This document shows positions 34,576 through 43,628 of a stretch of DNA of 64,000 bases, piece after piece. The first letter of the stretch is position 1; the number at the start of each line of letters is the position of its first letter. The stretch is from UBA2784 sp964494625 (GTDB taxonomy: Bacteria; Pseudomonadota; Alphaproteobacteria; Micropepsales; Micropepsaceae), in NCBI GenBank assembly GCA_964494625.1, contig CAZBRT010000001.1, positions 310,001 through 374,000 on the forward strand, written 5' to 3'. The position numbers were made by a program, and so were the translations under genes. The notes beneath the pieces are model-generated. The model was not told where the DNA came from. It made no database searches and saw nothing but the letters and a program-made list of their open reading frames with translations.

Positions 34576-36216
34576 ATGAGCGGCAAGGTGACGAACACTT
34601 CCGGCGACACCATGATGGCGCGCGCGCGCCATGTGCTGGGCGGTCGCAAGACCAGCGTGATGCTGGCGCTCGGCTTTGCCGCAGGCTTTCCCAATGTGAT
34701 GCTGATCGGCACCCTGAACGCCTGGCTGTCAGCCGCGGGTGTCGATCTTGCAACCATCGGCGTGTTGTCGTGGATCGGCTTGGCTTACGCGTTCAAGTTC
34801 CTGTGGTCGCCGGCCGTCAATCTTGCACCGCCATTGGGCTTCTCGCGGCTGGGGCGGCGGCGCGGCTGGATGCTGATCTGCCAGATCGTCATAACGGGCT
34901 GCATTGCCGTCATCGCCGTTTCTGATCCCGCGCACGGCCTTGGCCTGATGGCAGCCGCAGCCACGGTCGCTGCCTTTGCTTCTGCCACACAGGACATTTC
35001 CATCGACACGTGGCGCATCGAAGTGGCCGACGCCAAAGCGCCGATCGACCTTCTTTCCGCCGTCTATCAGTTCGGCTATCGCACCTCGTCACTGGCGGGC
35101 GGCGCGGGTGCGCTCTTCCTTGCCGACCAGATGGACTGGAGCGACGTCTATCTGATCGCAGCCCTCGTGATGGCGCTGGCGGCGATGGCCACTTTCTTTG
35201 CCCCCGAACCGTCACGCGATCTTGTGGCGGAACAGGCAAGCCATGCGGTTGATACGCGCACCAGTCCGCGCCAGCGTGCCGTCGTGCTCGGCCTTGTGCT
35301 GACGGCGTGGGCGGCCAGCATTTTCGTCATTGTCGAATTCATGGTGCGCGCTGTCCTTTCTGACACGCCACCGGCAGCCTCGCTCTTCACGCGCGAGATG
35401 GGACCGTGGATCGTGGTTGCCACCGTCGTCTTTCCTTGCGTGCTTGCAACATGGGTCGCGCGGCTTGCGCCGCATGCGGCGCCACGGCCGGGCCATCGCG
35501 CGGTTGACCGGCTCTATGGCGCGATTGTCACGCCCTTTGTCGAGATCATGGCGCGGCTCGGGTTTGCGGCCATCCTGGTCGTGTTCCTGATCCTCACCTA
35601 CCGCATCACGGATTCGATCTGGGGGCCGTTTGCCTTCCCGTTCTACCTGCAGGAACTGCACTACACGAATTCGGAAGTCGCGTTTGCCTCAAAGCTGTTC
35701 GGCGTCATCATGACGATTGCCGGCGTGGGGCTGGGCGCCATCTGCCTTATCTGGCTGGGGCGTATGGCGACATTGACGCTGGGCGCTGCCATTGCGGCGG
35801 CCAGCAATCTTCTCTTTGCCGACCTTGCCTATGGCGGGCCGGGCATTGATGCGGTCCTTGCCGCAACGGGGCTTGAGCAGGTGTTTGGCTGGCTGGGTGC
35901 TGATCTGCGCATGGCGCGGCTGATGATGGCGATCACCGGCGAGAACATCGCGGCGGGTTTTGCGGGCGCGGCATTCGTTGCCTATCTCTCGGGACTTGCG
36001 AGCAAGCTGCACGGTGCGGTGCAGTTTGCGGTCTTCACGTCGCTGACGCTTCTGGTCGGCACGCTGGGGCGCGGCTGGATCGGCGAAGAGATCAAGGAGA
36101 TCGGCTATGGGCCGGTCTTCGAGATCACGGCGCTGATCGGCATCATCGCGGTCGCGGCCTGTATCCTTGAATGGATGCGCACGCCACGGGCAGGCAAGGA
36201 CATCCCGGCGGGGTGA
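34576..36216 (+). CDS. ampG: AmpG-family muropeptide/MFS transporter
   Basis: A 546-residue major facilitator protein with 12 to 14 helices. The early segment MLALGFAAGFPNVMLIGTLNAWLSAAGVDLATIGVLSW and the helix-5 motif FASATQDISIDTWRIE are characteristic of AmpG, the inner-membrane permease that imports anhydro-muropeptides for recycling. The C-terminal helices are more divergent and the protein is longer than the E. coli one (491). The start at MSGKVTNTSG is chosen over a slightly longer frame. It is convergent with the Fic gene. Confidence 0.88.
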   Translation: MSGKVTNTSGDTMMARARHVLGGRKTSVMLALGFAAGFPNVMLIGTLNAWLSAAGVDLATIGVLSWIGLAYAFKFLWSPAVNLAPPLGFSRLGRRRGWMLICQIVITGCIAVIAVSDPAHGLGLMAAAATVAAFASATQDISIDTWRIEVADAKAPIDLLSAVYQFGYRTSSLAGGAGALFLADQMDWSDVYLIAALVMALAAMATFFAPEPSRDLVAEQASHAVDTRTSPRQRAVVLGLVLTAWAASIFVIVEFMVRAVLSDTPPAASLFTREMGPWIVVATVVFPCVLATWVARLAPHAAPRPGHRAVDRLYGAIVTPFVEIMARLGFAAILVVFLILTYRITDSIWGPFAFPFYLQELHYTNSEVAFASKLFGVIMTIAGVGLGAICLIWLGRMATLTLGAAIAAASNLLFADLAYGGPGIDAVLAATGLEQVFGWLGADLRMARLMMAITGENIAAGFAGAAFVAYLSGLASKLHGAVQFAVFTSLTLLVGTLGRGWIGEEIKEIGYGPVFEITALIGIIAVAACILEWMRTPRAGKDIPAG

Positions 36217-36220
36217 ACCG

Positions 36221-37432
36221 TCACGACTCGGCGAAAAGGCGCGGAAAAAGGACATCGAGCGCATCGGCGGGGAAGCGCAGCGAGACCGGACCCTTTGCGC
36301 TCTGTGCACCCAGGACTTTGCGGTCGAGCAATTCCGCAAGCATCGTGCGCGCCGTGCGTTCGCCAAGGCCGGTGGCACCGGCCACATCGCCACGCGCAAT
36401 CTCGCCGCGATGAAGGGTTTCGGCAAGCAGCCGGCCTGCTTCCGGGCGAAGGCGCATTTGGCCGGCAAAGTCACGCAAGCGCTGCGACAGTCCATCAAGG
36501 TCGAAGAGGCCGGACATAAAAATGATCTGGTCGCGGCACAGTTTCAGGAACCAGAGCGAAAATTCTGTCAATGCCCGCGCCGAAAGATTGCCGCGCCCGT
36601 CGAGATCACCCTGACGCGGCGTGTCGGCATGGTCCATCATGCGCTTGTACTCGCCCTTGCCTTCAATGCCGCCGCCAAGTCCACGCGCAAGTCCGCGCGA
36701 GATTGACCACAATCCATGCGCGCCGATTCCCGCCTGCAGGGCCATCGCATGGCTCATCAGCCTGCTGACGCGACCATTCCCGTCCGGGAAAGGATGAATG
36801 TAGTTCAGGCGGTGATGGGCAGCAGGCAATGCCAGCAGGCGCTCGGCCATTCCCGCTCTTTCGCCATAGCGCTTCTCAAAATGCGCCATGAACGCCTCAA
36901 CCGCAGGGCTTGAGGGCGGCACATGACGGCCAACCGAAACGTCATGGGCCGGATCATTGCGGAACGAGCCGGGCACCATCATGAACGCGCGGCCCGCCCC
37001 CTTGATGCGGAGAGTGTCTTCCGGCGCATCATGATAAAATTCCCGGTGCAGACGCTTGACGAAAGCAGCGCTTGCAGGAGCGCCGAGCGTTCCCGCTGCA
37101 AATTCGCGGTCGATGATTGCCTGAACGCGGACATGGGCCTTCGCCTCAAGCTGGAGGCTTCGCCGCCTTTCATCCGTATCAAGATCATTGGCCAGCGCCC
37201 GCTCGATGTCGCGGGGGCGTGTGTTGTTGCCCTCGATAAGGTTCGAGTAGTAGCAATTCATGATCCGCACGAGACCGGCAAGGTTCTCCGCCGTCCGCGG
37301 GTGAAGCCGCGCGCCCAGACGGCTTGCCAAGGCCGGCAGTTCGGCGACGAGATCAAGAAGCTCTCCCCGCGCCTCCTCAAGGAAGCAGGGCTCGATGCGG
37401 CTTGGGGTCTCGGGGGTGTTATTCTCGACCAT
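36221..37432 (-). CDS. Fic-domain protein, class II (N-terminal inhibitory helix)
   Basis: A 403-residue Fic protein. The Fic core motif HPFPDGNGR is complete at 213-221, so AMP transfer from ATP to a target hydroxyl group should be possible. An inhibitory motif SNLIEG, of the (S/T)xxxE(G/N) type, occurs at 63-68, upstream of the core; this places it in class II, where the glutamate blocks ATP binding. A C-terminal winged-helix-like region (RGDVAGATGLGERTARTMLAELLDRKVLG) follows, as in many stand-alone Fic regulators. The start at MVENNTPE is preferred; a Met 4 residues upstream is also possible, and the much longer frame is not coding-like. Confidence 0.88.
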   Translation of the reverse strand: MVENNTPETPSRIEPCFLEEARGELLDLVAELPALASRLGARLHPRTAENLAGLVRIMNCYYSNLIEGNNTRPRDIERALANDLDTDERRRSLQLEAKAHVRVQAIIDREFAAGTLGAPASAAFVKRLHREFYHDAPEDTLRIKGAGRAFMMVPGSFRNDPAHDVSVGRHVPPSSPAVEAFMAHFEKRYGERAGMAERLLALPAAHHRLNYIHPFPDGNGRVSRLMSHAMALQAGIGAHGLWSISRGLARGLGGGIEGKGEYKRMMDHADTPRQGDLDGRGNLSARALTEFSLWFLKLCRDQIIFMSGLFDLDGLSQRLRDFAGQMRLRPEAGRLLAETLHRGEIARGDVAGATGLGERTARTMLAELLDRKVLGAQSAKGPVSLRFPADALDVLFPRLFAES

Positions 37433-37598
37433 ATTGCCGATCATGCCAAAGGTGGAACCTGTTGACCAGCATGTGTTTTCCTGAGAATCGGAGGGCAAAT
37501 TGCCGATCACGCTTGCCGATCTGCTTGAGGCACGAAAGCCCATTTGAAACAGGCGGTTGGGCAAATGTACGGCTGACCTGCGTGCCGATGCGAAGGCC

Positions 37599-39878
37599 TT
37601 ACGCCGCCGAGGCCGCGGTCGGCGCGAAGGCCGCAATCGCGCGGGTCAGCGCCTCGGGATCAAGCGGCTTGGTCAGGAACTCGTCCATGCCCGCTGCCAT
37701 GCAAGTGGCGCGGTCGTCGTCCATGGCCGATGCCGTGAGCGCGATGATCGGCGTGCGGCGCACGCCATTGCCGGTTTCTGCCATGCGGATGCGCTTGGTT
37801 GCCTCGATTCCGTCGAGCCCCGGCATATGCAGATCCATCAGCACGACATCATAGCGGCGGCGGGCAAAGGCTGCGACGGCCTCAAGCCCGTCCTTCACGG
37901 CATCGACCTGATGGCCCATGCGCTTGACCAGCGAGACCGTCAGAAGCGTGTTGATCTCGTTGTCTTCGGCCAGAAGGATCGACAGCGTGCCGGAATGCGC
38001 GCCGTCGCCTGGGGGCGATGATGCTTGCATCGCATCTCCCACGCGCGCTTGCGCCGCCATCGACCGCAGGGCCTGTGCATTGCGTGCGACCATGCCGGCC
38101 TGCAACGCGTCATTGCCGGGGCGGGCAAGCAGTTCGGCAATGCGGCGTTCCAGCGCGCCATGGCGCACGGGCGTGATGTGATAGGCGTGGACACCCAGTG
38201 AGCGCAGATGATCGAGCCTGCTGCGCTGGCCCGGCGGCAGAAGCACGACGATGCGCGCATTTGGTGCAAAGCGGGCAAAGCCGCTGATGAAGGCCTCCGC
38301 GTCGCCATCACCCAGCCGGTGATCGACCAGGATGATGTCAGCCTGCATGGCCATGAGGCTTGCGACCGCTTCATGGCCCGATGGCGTCAGGAACACTTGC
38401 GCGCCTGCTGCATTCAGGCGGTTGGACAAGGCCTCGCCCAGAACGGCAGACGAGGTGATGAGAAGGACGCTGCACGACAACGGGGTTGCGGCAGGCGGAC
38501 CGGACGAAGCTGTCGCCAGTGGCAGCGTGAACCAGAAGATCGAGCCGCGGGTCTTTGCTGCGGAAACGCCGATGTCGCCACCCATGGCCAGCACGATGCG
38601 CCGTGTGATCGCCAAGCCAAGACCGGTACCGCCATATTTGCGGGAGTGGGACCCATCCGCCTGCTCGAAATGGCCAAAGATGCGGGCGCGCGCCTCTTCC
38701 GGTACGCCGATGCCGGAGTCTTCCACTTCGGTGAGCAACACAGGACCGGCGGCGGCGGGCGAGTATTCCACACGCATGCGGACCGATACGCCGCCTTCAT
38801 CCGTGAACTTGACCGCATTGCCAGCAAGATTGATGAGGATCTGGCGCACACGGCCATCGTCACCGGTGATGCGCTCCGGCACGGCGGGATCAACATCGAC
38901 GGCAATGTCGATGCCCTTGTCGTGAGCCCTTGTGGAGAGGAGCTCGGCCACGCCATCCGCCAGTTCGCGCACGGCGAAGGGCTTTTGTTCCAGGTTGATG
39001 CCGCCCGCCTCGATCTTGGAAAAATCGAGGATGTCGTTGATGAGATCAACCAGCGCCTCGCCCGATTGCTTCACCGCCAGCGTATAGGCGCGCTGCTCGG
39101 AGGAGAGCGGCGTATCGAGAAGAAGCCGCGTCATGCCGATCACACCGTTCATGGGCGTGCGGATTTCATGGCTCATGGTGGCCAGGAACATCGACTTGGC
39201 GCGGTTGGTTTCTTCCGCCTTGTCGCGGGCATTTTTCAGGACCGCTTCGGCCTCGCGCGCCTCGGTAATGTCGCGGCCCACGCACTGGATTTCGGTGACG
39301 GCTCCCGCCTCGTCCAGAAAGGCGAGGTCCTCAAAGGCAAACCAGCGCCAGCCCGAAAGCGTGCGCACGCGGCGGTCATAGCGGACGCGGCGGTTGGCTG
39401 CGACCAGGGCGTGTCGTGTATCCAGGTCGGCCTCTTGCGTCTGCATCACGAAAACTTCGCCGAGGATGTCGCGGCGATCGACACCAAAGGCCGCGCAGAA
39501 GGCATCATTGACGAAGGTGAGCCTGCCATCAGGCCAGCGGCGCAGGATGATGTCGCCCATTGCGTCAACGAGACCGCGATAACGCTGCTCGTTCTCGCGC
39601 AATTCGGCATTGGCAAGTGTCACGCGCTCAACGGTGCGCTTCTGCACATCCGTCAACCGCTTCAGGGTCGTTGCCTGATCGCCCATCGCCTTGAGGCGCG
39701 CCTGGGCCGTTATGAGCGCAAAATAGAGAACACCCACGCCAATGACGGCAAAAGCACCGACCAGAAGGGGGTCGGGCGTAAGCATTTTTCCCGACACGTA
39801 ACGCTGGACGAGCAACAAAGCCGCCAAACCCATGGCGGAGAGCGCAAGCAGAAGGGCAAAGAAGCGGTGAGCGCGCAT
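37599..39878 (-). CDS. Hybrid sensor histidine kinase with two receiver domains
   Basis: A 759-residue membrane kinase. Two N-terminal helices (about 7-25 and 38-58) are followed by a coiled coil, a PAS domain (about 97-215), a HisKA domain with MSHEIRTPMNGVIGMTR (phospho-His near 237) and an ATPase domain (NLAGNAVKFTDEGG, GTGLGLAITRRIV). Receiver 1 (about 475-595) keeps an Asp in IILVDHRLGD but lacks the N-terminal acidic pair (VLLITSSAV) and the conserved Lys, so it is probably not phosphorylated. Receiver 2 (about 635-755) has LLAEDNEIN, LMDLHMPGLDG and LTKPLD and looks active. No Hpt domain follows, so a separate phosphotransfer protein would be needed. Signal unknown. Confidence 0.9.
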   Translation of the reverse strand: MRAHRFFALLLALSAMGLAALLLVQRYVSGKMLTPDPLLVGAFAVIGVGVLYFALITAQARLKAMGDQATTLKRLTDVQKRTVERVTLANAELRENEQRYRGLVDAMGDIILRRWPDGRLTFVNDAFCAAFGVDRRDILGEVFVMQTQEADLDTRHALVAANRRVRYDRRVRTLSGWRWFAFEDLAFLDEAGAVTEIQCVGRDITEAREAEAVLKNARDKAEETNRAKSMFLATMSHEIRTPMNGVIGMTRLLLDTPLSSEQRAYTLAVKQSGEALVDLINDILDFSKIEAGGINLEQKPFAVRELADGVAELLSTRAHDKGIDIAVDVDPAVPERITGDDGRVRQILINLAGNAVKFTDEGGVSVRMRVEYSPAAAGPVLLTEVEDSGIGVPEEARARIFGHFEQADGSHSRKYGGTGLGLAITRRIVLAMGGDIGVSAAKTRGSIFWFTLPLATASSGPPAATPLSCSVLLITSSAVLGEALSNRLNAAGAQVFLTPSGHEAVASLMAMQADIILVDHRLGDGDAEAFISGFARFAPNARIVVLLPPGQRSRLDHLRSLGVHAYHITPVRHGALERRIAELLARPGNDALQAGMVARNAQALRSMAAQARVGDAMQASSPPGDGAHSGTLSILLAEDNEINTLLTVSLVKRMGHQVDAVKDGLEAVAAFARRRYDVVLMDLHMPGLDGIEATKRIRMAETGNGVRRTPIIALTASAMDDDRATCMAAGMDEFLTKPLDPEALTRAIAAFAPTAASAA

Positions 39879-40080
39879 GGGACCCAAGCGGGCGGAATGA
39901 GGCAGCCATCTTCGGCCTGACAGGTTAAGATAATGTAAGAATTACATGGTGTTAACTGCATCCACCCGGCAATTGTGACGCTCTGACTGGAGCATCCGTG
40001 CCAGTTGGGTTAGACTTTTTGAATCGTTTTGAGCCGGGCTCCATTTTCGGGACCCGCAAAACGCTTTGGGGAGATTTGCG

Positions 40081-40632
40081 ATGAAGAAACTTCTGGCTGC
40101 GGCGGCGCTGGCCGTCACGATGGGCTCGGGCCCTGCTCTGGCCGAGGGCATGTATTTTGAGGGCTTTGCCGGCTTTACCTTTACCGATGAGCTCGACTGG
40201 GGCGGCGGCACTTACGACATGGACACCGGCTGGAACGCCGGTGGCGCCATCGGCGGCACGCTGTGGGGCAATTGGGAAGGCGAGTTCGAGATTTCCTATA
40301 ACCGCATGGACTACAGCGGTTATTCGTCGGACACGCACGAATACCGGTTCATGGGCAATCTGCTCTACAACATTGCCACCGAAGGCAATTGGGATCCGTA
40401 TCTGGGCGGCGGCCTTGGCCTTGCCAGCGTCACTTATGATCCAGGTGACACGAACGATTCTGTTGCAGCCTGGCAGCTGATCGCCGGTCTCCGCGTGGCC
40501 GTAAGCGAGCGCTGGAGCCTCTTTGGCGAATACCGCTTCCAGGACACGTTCTCGGACCCCGAGGACAGCGGGCTTGAGTGGGAACATTCGGGCAGCAATG
40601 TCTCGTTCGGTGCGCGCGTCAATCTGAACTGA
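40081..40632 (+). CDS. Outer-membrane beta-barrel protein
   Basis: A 183-residue exported protein: signal peptide MKKLLAAAALAVTMGSGPALA cleaved after ALA, then alternating amphipathic strands rich in Gly, Tyr and Trp (GEFEISYNRMDYSGYSS, WQLIAGLRVAVSERWSLFGEYRFQD) that fit an eight-stranded OmpA/OmpW-like barrel. It ends SFGARVNLN rather than with a terminal Phe. The ATG follows TTGGGGAGATTTGCG, a good ribosome site. It has its own terminator and is divergent from the hybrid kinase; whether the two are functionally linked is unknown. Confidence 0.85.
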   Translation: MKKLLAAAALAVTMGSGPALAEGMYFEGFAGFTFTDELDWGGGTYDMDTGWNAGGAIGGTLWGNWEGEFEISYNRMDYSGYSSDTHEYRFMGNLLYNIATEGNWDPYLGGGLGLASVTYDPGDTNDSVAAWQLIAGLRVAVSERWSLFGEYRFQDTFSDPEDSGLEWEHSGSNVSFGARVNLN

Positions 40633-40656
40633 AGAACATCCGCTTACGGATGATCG

Positions 40657-40685
40657 GGGGCGCTCCTGTCGGGGCGCCCCTTTTT
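40657..40685 (+). terminator. Rho-independent terminator after the outer-membrane protein
   Basis: GGGGCGC pairs with GCGCCCC across a 10-nt loop and is followed by TTTTT. The T tract overlaps the last base of the convergent comM gene. Confidence 0.85.
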
Positions 40686-42196
40686 CATTGAAGCTGCAGC
40701 CTTCGATATGACAGCGCTTCCGCCACATGCATGCGCGAGACCTGGGCGCGGCCTTCAAGGTCGGCAATCGTCCGCGCCACGCGCAAGATGCGATGATAGC
40801 CTCGGGCGGAAAGCCGCATGCGGTCGGCAGCCTCGGTCAGCAACGCGCGGCCGGATGCTTCGGGGGCTGCTACTTCTTCCAGCAACGTGCCATCGGCTTC
40901 CGCATTGGTGCGGATCGCATGCGTTTCATAGCGCGCGCGCTGGATTTCCCGCGCAACATTGACACGGGCTGCAATTTGCGCCGAACCCTCTGCCGGGGGC
41001 GGCAGTGACAAGTCACTCGCCTTGACGGCCGGCACATCGACATGAAGGTCGATGCGGTCAAACATCGGGCCCGAGATGCGGGTCTGGTATTCGCCCGCGC
41101 ATTTGGGCGCGCGATTGCAGGCCTGCGCCGGGTCTGACAGCCAGCCGCAGCGGCATGGGTTCATCGCCGCCACCAATTGCACGCGCGCAGGATAACGCAC
41201 ATGCGCATTGGCGCGGGCGACGACGGCGCTTCCCGTTTCCAAGGGCTGGCGAAGGCTGTCGAGTACGGCGCGCTGGAACTCCGGCAACTCGTCCAGGAAA
41301 AGCACACCCAGATGGGCAAGCGACACCTCCCCCGGCTTGGCGCGCATGCCGCCACCCACCAACGCTGCCATCGAGGCGGAATGGTGTGGCGCGCGATAGG
41401 GCCGCCTGCGGTCAATCGCGCCGTCACGCAGTTCACCTGCAAGGCTGCGGATCATCGAGACTTCCAGCGCCTCGCGCGCGTCCATCGGCGGCAACAGGCC
41501 GGGCAGGCGCTGGGCCAGCATCGACTTGCCTGATCCCGGCGGGCCGATCATCAGCATGTTGTGACCGCCGGCGGCTGCGATCTCCAACGCGCGCTTGGCG
41601 GTTTCCTGACCCTTCACATCGCGCAGGTCGGGCACATTCATGCCGCCATTTTCGGCAAGCCGTGCGACGGGCGCTTCCAGAACCGTTTCGCCGCGCAAAT
41701 GCTGAATCAAGGGCAGAAGGGCGGGGGCCGCCACCACGGCCACGCCGCCCACCCAGGCCGCTTCCGCGCCACAGGCTTGCGGGCAGATGAGATCGCGGTT
41801 CTGGGCGGCGGCGGCAACAGCGGCCGGCAGCACGCCCGCGACCGGCGTGATCGCGCCATCCAGCGACAATTCACCGAGCGCAACAAAGCGGGCAAGTTCC
41901 GCATGCGGCAGCGCGCCCATGGCCGCGATCAGGCCAAGCGCAATCGGCAGATCAAAATGTGATCCTTCCTTGGGAAGATCGGCGGGCGCAAGGTTCACGG
42001 TCACCCGCTTGGGCGGCAGCGCCAATCCGATGGCGGTCAGGGCCGCGCGCACGCGTTCGCGGCTTTCGGCAACCGCCTTGTCGGGCAGGCCAACGATGGT
42101 GAAGGCGGGAAGGCCCGCGCCGATCTGCACCTGCACGTCAACTTCGCGCGCGTCTATGCCGGCAAAGGCGACGGTATAGACGTGGGCTACCGTCAC
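40685..42196 (-). CDS. comM: ComM/YifB-family Mg-chelatase-like AAA ATPase
   Basis: A 503-residue protein of the ComM/YifB family. The N-terminal ChlI-like domain (AFAGIDAREVDVQVQIGAGLPAFTIVGLPDKAVAESRERVRAAL) is followed by the AAA core with Walker A MIGPPGSGKSMLAQRLPGLLP near residue 217 and Walker B VLFLDELPEF near 300, then the Mg-chelatase C-terminal domain (QLVAAMNPCRCG, RISGPMFDRIDLHVDVP). ComM is a hexameric helicase promoting branch migration in natural transformation. It is the last gene of a minus-strand run; its start overlaps the TPR gene's stop. Confidence 0.93.
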   Translation of the reverse strand: MTVAHVYTVAFAGIDAREVDVQVQIGAGLPAFTIVGLPDKAVAESRERVRAALTAIGLALPPKRVTVNLAPADLPKEGSHFDLPIALGLIAAMGALPHAELARFVALGELSLDGAITPVAGVLPAAVAAAAQNRDLICPQACGAEAAWVGGVAVVAAPALLPLIQHLRGETVLEAPVARLAENGGMNVPDLRDVKGQETAKRALEIAAAGGHNMLMIGPPGSGKSMLAQRLPGLLPPMDAREALEVSMIRSLAGELRDGAIDRRRPYRAPHHSASMAALVGGGMRAKPGEVSLAHLGVLFLDELPEFQRAVLDSLRQPLETGSAVVARANAHVRYPARVQLVAAMNPCRCGWLSDPAQACNRAPKCAGEYQTRISGPMFDRIDLHVDVPAVKASDLSLPPPAEGSAQIAARVNVAREIQRARYETHAIRTNAEADGTLLEEVAAPEASGRALLTEAADRMRLSARGYHRILRVARTIADLEGRAQVSRMHVAEALSYRRLQLQ

Positions 42197-42555
42197 GCCA
42201 CACCACCATGCCTTATGCGCGTTGATCGCAGCCGGTGGATGGCAGCAAGCTGGTCACTGACATGCGGCTGGCGCGGATTGGAGGCAAGGGACGCGCGCAT
42301 CAGACGCTCCGCCTCGTCAAAGGCGCCGCGCGTCTTGGCGATCAGCCCCAGCAATTGCAGCGCATCGGGCTGGTGAGGGATGAGATCAAGCACCAGATTA
42401 TAGGCGGCTATCGCGTCATCCAGCCTGCCCTCCTCGTGCGCCCGGACGGCACGCGCCAGCGCATCGCGCACGCCACGCGCGACGGGGCGCGCGACGGAGC
42501 GTTCGATTAGGCCCGCATCGCGAATTGCAGCCATCTCGTCAGCATGATCATCCAT
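42193..42555 (-). CDS. Small TPR-repeat protein
   Basis: A 120-residue soluble protein with about two tetratricopeptide repeats (ALARAVRAHEEGRLDDAIAAYNLVLDLIPHQPDALQLLGLIAKTRGAFDEAERLMRASLASNPRQP). TPRs serve protein binding; the partner is unknown. The start MDDHADEM is chosen because the longer frame crosses into the upstream gene. Its stop overlaps the comM start, so the two are translationally coupled. Confidence 0.75.
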   Translation of the reverse strand: MDDHADEMAAIRDAGLIERSVARPVARGVRDALARAVRAHEEGRLDDAIAAYNLVLDLIPHQPDALQLLGLIAKTRGAFDEAERLMRASLASNPRQPHVSDQLAAIHRLRSTRIRHGGVA

Positions 42556-42587
42556 GGGCTTGTTTTGGCGGGTCGAGCCCCGGCCGG

Positions 42588-43625
42588 TCAAGCCAAACCC
42601 GCCGCCGGCACCTCTCCCACGCGGCGGGAGATTTCTGCCTGGAACCAGCGGACGCCGTTCTCATGGGTCGGCGAAAGAACGCCCCGGTCATAGATGCCCG
42701 CATTCAAATTCACCTGCACCGCCTCGCAGATCGCCTTGTCCTCCGCCGTTACGCGCTCGGACATGGCGAGGATTTCGTCCTTGCGCGCCTGGCTCAACCC
42801 GTCGCGGAAGAAGAAGAGATAATCGAGCCGCGTGCGGTCATGGCCCAGGGGCCACATGCGTTCCATCATCAGGCCGTCGGCATAGACATTCACGCCCAGG
42901 ACCGGAAACGCCCAGGCCCATAATCCGTCATAGATATTGGCTGCGGTACTGAGCGGCGGCGCCTCGTGGATGGCAATGGCGCCTTCCATCGTCACGCGGT
43001 AGCGGGCGGCATCCACCTCGGCGGCAAGGCCGGGATGGACGGCAGCCACGTGATAACCCTCAAGGTAGTTCTCCGCATAGGTCTTCCAGTTGCAGGCAAT
43101 GTCATGCGTGCGCTGCTCCACGAAATGGAAGGCCTCCAGATCAAGCCGCGCGGCGTGACGTGCCAATGGCGCGATGAAATTTTCGAAGCCCGACGCATCG
43201 GGATCGGGTGCCACAAAAATGAACCCGCGCCACAAGGCCAGTGACGCGGGATGAAGCCCGAATTGCCGCACGTCGAAATTTTCCGCCGGGCCAAAACCTG
43301 TTGCCGTGCGCAGTTTTCCGTCCAGCGTGTATTTCCAGCCGTGATATCTGCAGACGAGGTGATCGCCGCAAGACGAAGCGCCCTCGCCTGCCAACGGACC
43401 AGCGCGGTGGCGGCAGACATTGTGGAAGGCGCGCAAGGTGCCGTCGTGTTGGCGTACGATCACGAGCGGATAGCCCGCAATATTCAGCGCATATAGATCA
43501 CCGGGCTGCGGCAACATCGAAACATGGGCTGCAAGGTGAAAGCTTGGCGCAAAGATGCGGACCCGTTCCAATGCGTAGCGGGCGGGGTCGCGATAGAACG
43601 ATGCGGGAAGTGTTGTCCAAACCAT
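42588..43625 (-). CDS. Rieske-type ring-hydroxylating oxygenase, alpha subunit
   Basis: A 345-residue enzyme with an N-terminal Rieske 2Fe-2S domain (ligands in CRHRAGPL and CRYHGWKY, near residues 71 and 91) and a C-terminal catalytic domain whose mononuclear iron ligands lie in NWKTYAENYLEGYHVAAVHPG, with a later Asp expected. This is the oxygenase component of aromatic or choline-type hydroxylases; reductase and ferredoxin partners are not in the window. Similar single genes exist in alphaproteobacteria with unknown substrates. It starts 3 bp after gshB ends. Confidence 0.85.
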   Translation of the reverse strand: MVWTTLPASFYRDPARYALERVRIFAPSFHLAAHVSMLPQPGDLYALNIAGYPLVIVRQHDGTLRAFHNVCRHRAGPLAGEGASSCGDHLVCRYHGWKYTLDGKLRTATGFGPAENFDVRQFGLHPASLALWRGFIFVAPDPDASGFENFIAPLARHAARLDLEAFHFVEQRTHDIACNWKTYAENYLEGYHVAAVHPGLAAEVDAARYRVTMEGAIAIHEAPPLSTAANIYDGLWAWAFPVLGVNVYADGLMMERMWPLGHDRTRLDYLFFFRDGLSQARKDEILAMSERVTAEDKAICEAVQVNLNAGIYDRGVLSPTHENGVRWFQAEISRRVGEVPAAGLA

Positions 43626-43628
43626 TTC

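Noticed and set aside
38208..39920. 570-codon plus-strand frame opposite the hybrid kinase
   Set aside because: It has low-complexity His/Gly/Arg content and no domain; the minus strand encodes a complete kinase.
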